DNA of 64,000 bases, taken from contig JAALGY010000033.1 of NCBI GenBank assembly GCA_032358165.1, forward strand, positions 1,550,001-1,614,000, in the 5' to 3' direction. Below are positions 57,595 through 64,000 of the stretch, in pieces. Within the stretch, counting starts at the first letter, position 1; the number at the start of each line of letters is the position of its first letter. The position numbers and the translations under genes are program-made. The notes beneath the pieces are model-generated. The model did no database searches. It saw only the letters and a program-made list of their open reading frames with translations, and was not told where the DNA came from. This DNA comes from Diplosphaera chodatii (Eukaryota > Chlorophyta > Trebouxiophyceae > Prasiolales > Stichococcaceae).

Positions 57595-59450
57595 ATGCTG
57601 GTTCTTGCCGTGCACAACCTGGCCGAGGCGTCGGCCAAAGTGCCATTCTCGATGGTGGTAAGCTGTCCTGCCGCAGCTTCCCTACACATGGGCTGTGAAG
57701 CCTGAGAAGCTCTGCACTAGCATCTTGCTCCGCAGCCGAAGCAGGTGCACGACTCTCGGTACGGACATTGGCGCAGGTGCTGCTGGATTGCGTGAGCAAG
57801 AAGCTGCACCCACCAGAATTCAAGTGCCGCCAGGTTAGTGCTGACCCTGCCAACAACACCACACGGCATCCGAGCAATGCCTGCAGGCCGTAACGCTGTC
57901 AACGAACACCATGCAACGACGCAGATCGTGCCGACGTCGGGCCTCCGGAGCGTCAGCCTCTGGGATGCACCAGATCTGGAGGCGCTGCGGGAGTGGTGCG
58001 TGCTGGCCAGCCCTGCTCAGCTTGACAGCAGCAGATTGCTCAAGCTCGTGCACTGTACAGACCTGAAGATCGTTGCTGGTTCCTGCAGGCTGGATGAGCT
58101 CATGGAGTCAGACTGCAAATCAGAAGTCTTCGAGGTACAGGAGCAATTTGCCATTGGCCTGTTCGCGGATGTGCATCGGGCAGCTGATGAGGCGAGTGTG
58201 GCCAGAGTTGTCATGCACATTGCTCCATGAGCTAATTGATGTGCAAACGTACGGCATTTCTTGTGTGCTTACCAGCCCATGCTGCGCTGCATTGGCCACT
58301 GAGTCCAAGGCACGCAATGCAGGTGAGCGCCAAGACAAGGGTGGTTGGCAGTGCAGCCTCTGCCCAGTTTGGCAAGCTGGATGACCGTTACAAGATCCAG
58401 GAGCAGGCCAAGCAAGCGATGAAGGTATGCCATGGTCCCAATGTCATGCGTTAGCCTTATCAACAGGATGCGACATGCTCAATGCGATGCATGCACACAG
58501 CAGTTTACCTGCAGGTTACAGTCTGGACATGGTGAACAACGACACCACGGCCCGCTGCAGGTGGCAGGTGACCTGGGCGCGGTGGCGGCACAAAACACCC
58601 GCAAGGTCGCCGGTGATGTCGGCACCTTCGCCAAGAGCATGTCGAGCAAGGCTATGGAGAATGAGAAGGTGAGCATGCGTGGTGTGAGTGATATGCCATG
58701 ATCGAGCACCATGTGCGCCAGAGCTGGGCAGTACGCTACATTTGGTTGCGCCAGGACTCTTAAACATAGCTCGATGCTGTCATAGGTGGCTACAGCGGCA
58801 CAAACTACAGCGCAGGCATGGCGCGGCATGACCGACAAAGTCACGACGTCCTTCAAGTCATTCAACCTCGGCGGCGGCATCTGGCCAGCTGCTGGAGCTG
58901 GTGGCTCCGCTGCGTCTGGCAGCCCAAGCTCACGGACCCAGCCACCAGGGGGACAACAAGCAGACCCCGGCCCGCAGCTGGTGGACACCTCATCGCCTGC
59001 GCCATCAGCTCCTGCCTCGACGGCTCCTACCATGTAAGAGTGCTGTGACATGCAGATTGCATTCATGGCAAGGCATGCAGTGCCCAGCTTGCCGCAGCAA
59101 CGTCATTCACTCATATGGGGCGCCGGTGTCGCAGACTGGTACTGACCACATCCATCTGCCTGCAGGCCGGCAGTGGCAGCCCCTGGCACACCATTGGTGG
59201 CACCGAAGCCTGATGCAGCACAGCAAGCTAGCCCCAACCAGTCGGACCTGTTCTCCCTTGGTAGGTATACTGCCTGAGGCAGCATGCTCTCTGGATGCCT
59301 GAGGCGTAGCATCATGTCCAGCTGCGGATCGTGAGCCACGTACGGTGTGTAGGTGACGAGGAAGATGCAGGCACGCCGCCAGCGGCCTCAGTGCCAACAC
59401 AAGCTACAGCACCAACTGGGAAGCCAGACATGTCAGCGAAAGCACCGTGA
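57595..59450 (+). CDS. Hypothetical protein with amphipathic helical repeats, 352 residues
   Basis: Nine exons (57595-57657, 57701-57833, 57887-57995, 58089-58191, 58323-58424, 58561-58668, 58786-59033, 59166-59260, 59353-59450) join in frame. I do not recognise the family with certainty. A conserved-looking core reads SLWDAPDLEALREWLDELME and KSEVFEVQEQFAIGLF. It is followed by three exon-sized Ala/Lys-rich helical segments (AKTRVVGSAASAQFGKLDDR; VAGDLGAVAAQNTRKVAGDV; VATAAQTTAQAWRGMTDKV), each starting at a phase-0 intron, and then a Pro/Ser/Ala/Thr-rich tail. The helical part resembles the tails of plant RRM proteins of the BPA1 group, but no RRM was found. The exon ending at 58191 uses a possible GC donor (gatgag/gcgagt); a GT alternative lies 6 nt on in the same phase. 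The first two exons are the least certain. Confidence 0.5.
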
Positions 59451-59887
59451 CAGGAGATGTGCTCGGCACACAGAACTACATCGTGTACATTACCCCTGCA
59501 AACACTAAATTGCAGCGGCTTGAGAATGCGTCAGCATTGCCAGCTTGCAGCCTGCAATGTTTACCGGTAACCGTAAACTTACAACTTCAGCTCGTTGACG
59601 ACCGGCGTTCGCGCACGCGGTGGTGCCCGGTGGCCTCGATCGCTGGGACACCCTCCCCAGATGGTCTCCGGATCTGCAGGCTGCCTGACGCACGCAGCGA
59701 AGGCGGAAAACCGCAAAAGCGATCTCTGCCTCATCCAATTTGCGAATCTGCGCGAGGACGCTAGTACATGTCGCAGAATAGGATCCCCAACATGAAGGAC
59801 GTTCAGGACGAGCAAGCTCGTTCCTTTGGGAGGTGTGCGTGGAGGAGGATTGCTGACGAGGGTGACTGCCAGGGAGGAGCAGGCACG
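59451..59887. other. Intergenic region upstream of the GARP regulator
   Basis: This stretch lies between two plus-strand genes. An in-frame upstream ATG at 59768 is continuous with the GARP gene and would add 40 residues, so its right end may be coding. No other feature is seen. Confidence 0.35.
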
Positions 59888-62800
59888 ATGGTGCGGCTGG
59901 TGCTGGCGGGCAGCGATTTGGCGGACCTGGGCCGGGCCCGGGACATATTGGCTTCCAAGGGCGTCGTGGATGTCAGCGTGTGCGAGCGGGAGTCGCAGGT
60001 CCTACAGACGCTTCAGCAGTGCCCTGTACAGGGCCTGGCCACCGTGATCATTGCCCAGCAGGTGAGCTACATGGTGCTCCCGACAGCGGCAGAGCTGTCA
60101 ACGCGTCAGGCAGCAGGGGCAATGCTAGTTGGCGGCGTTGCTCCCAGCTGCGCTTCGCTCATTGTGTGCTTCAGCGATTCTGTTGCCGTGGTGATCATGG
60201 CGTGCAAGCAGCAGCGTCCGCGCCGGGCACTACCGCTGCATAACTTCAACATATGAATCTGCGTGTTGTGCAGGGAGGCCCCACCCAGGGCGACGACGCT
60301 GTCGATGCATTGCGGCTGCTGCAGAAGATCCCAGCCAGCCAGGCGCGCGTCGCAGGTAGGCGCAGCTGTGCCGGCTGTCGGAGGTTTGGCCCAGTACCGG
60401 CGAGCAGTAAAAGGCCCGGCGACCCGTGAGGCGCTGCTCTGCTAACCACCGCTGTCTGCTGCTGCAGCGATTTCCAGCTCCCAGGACGCGTGCATCTTCC
60501 AGCAGTTGGTCGAGGTGAGCGGCCGGGGTGCCCCGAGTTGTACATGGTCCTGTAAGCACTTGAGCCCCGCATCGTCCGGGCGCTGGCTTGCCACGCTCGG
60601 CGATGCCCACGTAGCATATTGTTCACAGGGAGGAAAGGCTGTACCGCGGACGTTGTGGGCACAGGCGACTCCGCTTGTGCGATGTCTGCTGACGGCGAGC
60701 AGTGATGCTTGCAACGCTCTGTCGTGGTGCCCACGCGTCACCGTGCTCTGCAGGCCGGTGCCCTGGACATCCTGCAGTCGCCTATTAGCGAGCAGGCGGA
60801 CAGGCTGCACTTCCTCGCCGCCAAGTGGCAGCACACGCTGCAGCCAGCTGCCAACACCGATTTCAGCTCTGACTGCGGCGACTCAGCACAGCAGAGCTTC
60901 TCCATGAGCCTCGCGCAGATGCCTCCGCTGGTGAGCTGCCACAGCACAGCAATGCACACGGCAGACTCTACGCAACCTGCTTTGGCTTCAGGGCCAGACT
61001 TGCAGGCGTCGCAGTGCTCGCAACAATTTTGCACGCTGCTTCATGCTCAAGACCGAGCCTGCATGCGCTCGTTCATGCTGCCTGTCGGCGTGCTGACTGG
61101 TGCTTGCGGCGACTCAGCAGCAGTGGGCTGGAGCAGCGCGCAGTCAGCGCTTCGTTACAAGTTGCTGGTGATTGTTACAACTTGCTTATCATGAATGTGC
61201 AGGACGGTTCCCTAGAGGAGCTGCTGGGCCCCGGCAGCGCGACGTCGTGCGGCACGGCGCTGCATTGGGACGAGTCCGAGGAGCTGGCGCAGTCCATCCT
61301 GCCGGGCCTCTTTGGCGACGGCGCCCAGTTTGGCGCCTCGCCCTTTGACATGATCGATTTTGGCGCGCCCACCAAGGCTGCGCATGGCCAGGTGCCCTGA
61401 CCACCCATGCCCCGGCTCTGTCTCCTGTTGACGTTCGGGCGATGCCACACTGCTTGATCTCCTTATTCGGCCTGTTGAGACCGGAAATATCTTGAGGCAG
61501 CTGCGTGCCCCAGCTGCCAGCTGTACATGTGCTGTGTCAGCATGCAAAGGGACACCTCAGTGGCAGCCCTGTGGAAGCCGCAATGCGAATGTTGTGCTGA
61601 CCACATTATAACTGCTTTCCTCTCTTAAGCTTTCCTGCGATCACCAGCTTGTGAGATGTTGCTCGCCTGATGTGCATGCTGTCATGTGAACGCAGCCAAA
61701 CGAAGTGGCAATCAGCGGCAGCAGCGAGAGCAGCGTCGCGCATGTGCCAACGTTCAGCAGACAGACCAGCCTCACCACCTGCTTCTCGGTGAGCAACATG
61801 ATCGTTGGATCACCGGCACACATGACGCCAGGCAGGGCGTGCGGGCCTGCATGCAATGCAACTGTTCTGCACCCATGCACAGCAGCTCTGGTTGCAGTAG
61901 TTGTGTCTGCTGCCCTGGCTGGGGGTCACACATGAGCATGCAGCACAAGTTAGTCGGCTGGCCTTTGCAGGGCAAGCGCAAGGGTGATGACATGAGCGAG
62001 CTTTCACGTGGCACCAGCTGCGATACCAGCCGCCCCAGCGACCTCATGGACGACGCGCGCTGCAAGAAGCAAAAGGTGAGTAGGCGTTCAGCTGCACAGA
62101 GCCTTCCTCTGTCCTTGATGCTCTCAACAGCTGTCACAAGGGACATCAGACAGCCACCGTCGGTTCCCCTTCCAACATGTTGCAGATGCATGCTGCTTCT
62201 GCTGACGCAAGCATGCAAGCGCACCCATGCAAGCACCTTCTCGAACCTTGCTCCTTCGGCATGCAGGTGGAGTGGACGCCAGAGCTGCATAACATCTTTG
62301 CGTCTGTCGTGGAGAGCCTCGGGGTGGACAGGGCAGTCCCCAGCCAGATCCTGAGTGGCATGGGCGCCGCTGGCATTGGCCTCACACGCCAGAACATCGC
62401 CAGCCACCTGCAAAAGTACCGCAACAGGTGCACATGGACGCATGTACCCGACTGTTGTCTGATCAGCATTTACGAGTCTACTGAAAGCTCGTTGTGGTGC
62501 AGCAGGGCCCACTTGCTGTATGTGGCACACTGAATGCTGACTGCCGGCCTTGCAGGACCCGCATCAGCAGCATGACCGGCGTGTTGGCGCCGATGCCGAT
62601 GCGCACAGCCTCAGCGCCCCTCGGGTCGTTGTGCCAGCCGGCGGCTGGCCTGCCCCTGATGTCGCACAGCTCCTGCCAGCTGCCAGCGCTGCTGCCGGGG
62701 ACGCCCTGCTGGGCGGTGGGCGTACCGCACCCGGCACCCGGCCCCACAGGCTGGGCCGCCTGGCCGCCCGTGGCGCCGGCGCTGCCGCAGGCGCTGCCGG

Positions 62801-63069
62801 CCCCCGCCCCCTCGCAGCCCAGCGTAGCCCTGCTGGCATCGCTGCAGCAGGCCATGCGCGAGCCAACGGTACGCTGGCAGTCAGCATGTGCCATGCGTAG
62901 CATGTGGGCATTGCCCTTGCTGCTGAGGCCCCTCGATCATCGTGCTGGGCAGGCTGCCACAGTGCTCAGGCTGCTCTGGTGTGGGCTGCAGGGCAAGCCG
63001 CCTTTGGGCCTGCGTCTGGACACTGCTGCGGTGCAGAGCAGCTGGAAGGCGGTGGTTGGCGGCCGATGA
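59888..63069 (+). CDS. Type-B response-regulator-like GARP factor with pseudo-receiver
   Basis: Ten exons (59888-60061, 60274-60355, 60468-60514, 60754-60930, 61203-61391, 61696-61788, 61971-62075, 62267-62427, 62556-62868, 62992-63069) close in frame to 472 residues. The first 120 residues follow a CheY-like fold ([49 protein letters not shown]). They lack the acidic pair, the phospho-acceptor aspartate after strand 3 and the strand-5 lysine. A Ser/Asp/Gly-rich region with GSLEELLG and PGLFGDG, then a basic KRKGDD...ARCKKQK signal, precede the GARP DNA-binding domain [20 protein letters not shown]...[15 protein letters not shown]. The C-terminus ends in a GKPPLGLRL motif seen in plant type-B regulators. 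It is likely a nuclear transcription factor independent of phosphorelay. An ORF reading through 62869-62991 is an alternative ending. Confidence 0.8.
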
Positions 63070-63661
63070 GAACTTGACACCTGGCAGGCTTCACTATTCG
63101 CTTCCTTGGCGATTGCTTGGGACCCTGGCAAGCGCCAAGGCTGTGTCGTATTGCAGCGCGCGATGGACATCATCGACAGCACCTTTTTGGGGGCAACAGT
63201 TGCCTCAATCCCTGACGTTTTCTGCCCGACGGTTGACTGACTGCGAACAAGGTTGCTGACAGCACAACCTCTTTCTTGCTCTGCGGGCTTGTGGTCGCCA
63301 AAGGTTCTGAGAGGCGGCCCTCACCCTGCGCATGTCTACGTTTGTTTTCGTTCTATTAGTGTGCCTCGTCCTCAACTGTGCCCCGAGAGGACCGACAGCA
63401 AATTGGAGCAGCGTATTCAGTGGAGTTTCATGAGCCCTGTAACACGGATATCCTGGCACACTATACAGGGGATCTTGCAGGGATCATGGTTACGATGGTT
63501 CCTGCTCCGGTTGCAACCCACTTCTTGCTGAGCCAATGCACTGTACTCTAGTGTTATCACAGCAACCAAGCAGGATCACAACTCGTTCTGTTGGCTGTGG
63601 TCATTCCGGCTGCGGTGCTGTCTTTGCTGACAACCAAGCGAGGCTGGCGGCCCACCAACCC
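63070..63661. other. Convergent intergenic gap
   Basis: About 590 bp between the GARP gene and clpP. A plus-strand tgtaa, the usual green-algal polyadenylation signal, occurs at 63438-63442, some 370 bp after the GARP stop. No exon was supported. Confidence 0.4.
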
Positions 63662-64000
63662 TCATCGAATGACGCCATCGATGAGACCCATGTCCATCGC
63701 CTGCTGCGGGCTCATGAAGTTGTCCCTGTCCGTCTCCTCCTGAATCTTCTCCAGGGTCTGCCCCGTGAAATCCACGTAAAACTGGTGGATGACCTGGGGT
63801 GAACACATCGGCACCTCGCACGACCATGAATGAGCAGTTGACTTCATGAACTCTGAGGGCAGGTTGTCGGCAAAACAGACAGGAGCATCCGCAAGCCACC
63901 TTCATGGTGCGATTCAGTTCAGATGCCTGGATGTTGACTTCGTCGGCGGAGCCCATCGCTCCACCAGCTGGCTGGTGCATCATGATGCGGGTGCTGGGCA
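63662..64000 (-). CDS. clpP: ATP-dependent Clp protease proteolytic subunit, C-terminal part
   Basis: The last two exons (64000-63900 and 63793-63662) are in the window; the rest lies beyond the right edge. They encode [51 protein letters not shown] and [22 protein letters not shown]. The histidine in MMHQPAGGA and the aspartate in TDRDNFMS match the catalytic His and Asp of ClpP. The catalytic Ser lies outside the window. Keeping His argues for an active ClpP rather than a ClpR subunit. As a nuclear gene it most likely serves the plastid stroma or mitochondrion. The internal ATG at 63983 is not the start. Confidence 0.9.

Overview
The window reads as nuclear DNA of a green alga, most likely a trebouxiophyte or another core chlorophyte. 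It is GC-rich and very intron-dense, with roughly 180 short introns, nearly all GT-AG and often ending in tgcag. The predicted proteins are plant-type: plastid ADP/ATP translocase, plastid cystathionine beta-lyase, PsbP-domain lumen protein, aspartic protease with a plant-specific insert, L-arabinokinase, HASTY/exportin-5, type-B response regulator (GARP), RR-TZF zinc-finger protein and a kinase-PP2C fusion. I built gene models by hand by joining exons on splice sites, reading phase and remembered family conservation. Most models close in frame, but terminal exons are the least certain parts. I saw no IS elements, CRISPR arrays, rRNA or tRNA.

Layout, 1-24 kb: ATG12 (709-993, +); a YTH-domain m6A reader with an RS tail (1053-3862, +); an unusual HEXXH metallopeptidase-like protein (4126-8085, +); L-arabinokinase (14011-8220, -); a small plastid membrane protein (14358-15113, +); a phytepsin-type aspartic protease (18014-15351, -); a PsbP-domain lumen protein (18246-19627, +); a TatD nuclease (21402-19732, -); and an unrecognised 409-residue protein (22068-23718, +).

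24-41 kb: exportin-5/HASTY (31077-24198, -); an unrecognised 123-residue protein (32693-32193, -); an RR-TZF CCCH zinc-finger RNA regulator (35943-32867, -); a protein kinase-PP2C fusion (about 36562-40062, +); and a cyclin-like protein (41405-40265, -).

42-64 kb: a membrane-anchored TylF-type methyltransferase (42013-43820, +); cystathionine beta-lyase (46914-44067, -), whose start lies 17 bp from the stop of an LDH2-type dehydrogenase (49048-46932, -); the plastid nucleotide translocase (about 52294-49796, -); ARP6 (53147-55524, +); a KsgA/Dim1-type rRNA adenine dimethylase (57303-55679, -); an unrecognised 352-residue protein (57595-59450, +); a pseudo-receiver GARP regulator (59888-63069, +); and the 3' end of a ClpP gene (64000-63662, -).

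Genes alternate between strands, with divergent pairs sharing intergenic regions of about 0.2-0.9 kb and convergent pairs separated by about 0.1-0.6 kb. No operon logic is expected. Recurrent themes are RNA regulation (YTH, TZF, exportin-5), plastid metabolism and proteostasis (NTT, CBL, PsbP-like, ClpP, KsgA-like, aspartic protease) and signalling (kinase-PP2C, GARP).

The most unusual items are the HEXXH peptidase-like protein, the kinase-phosphatase fusion, the GARP regulator whose receiver domain lacks the phospho-acceptor site, and a set of five to seven introns that only keep the reading frame if a GC donor is used.
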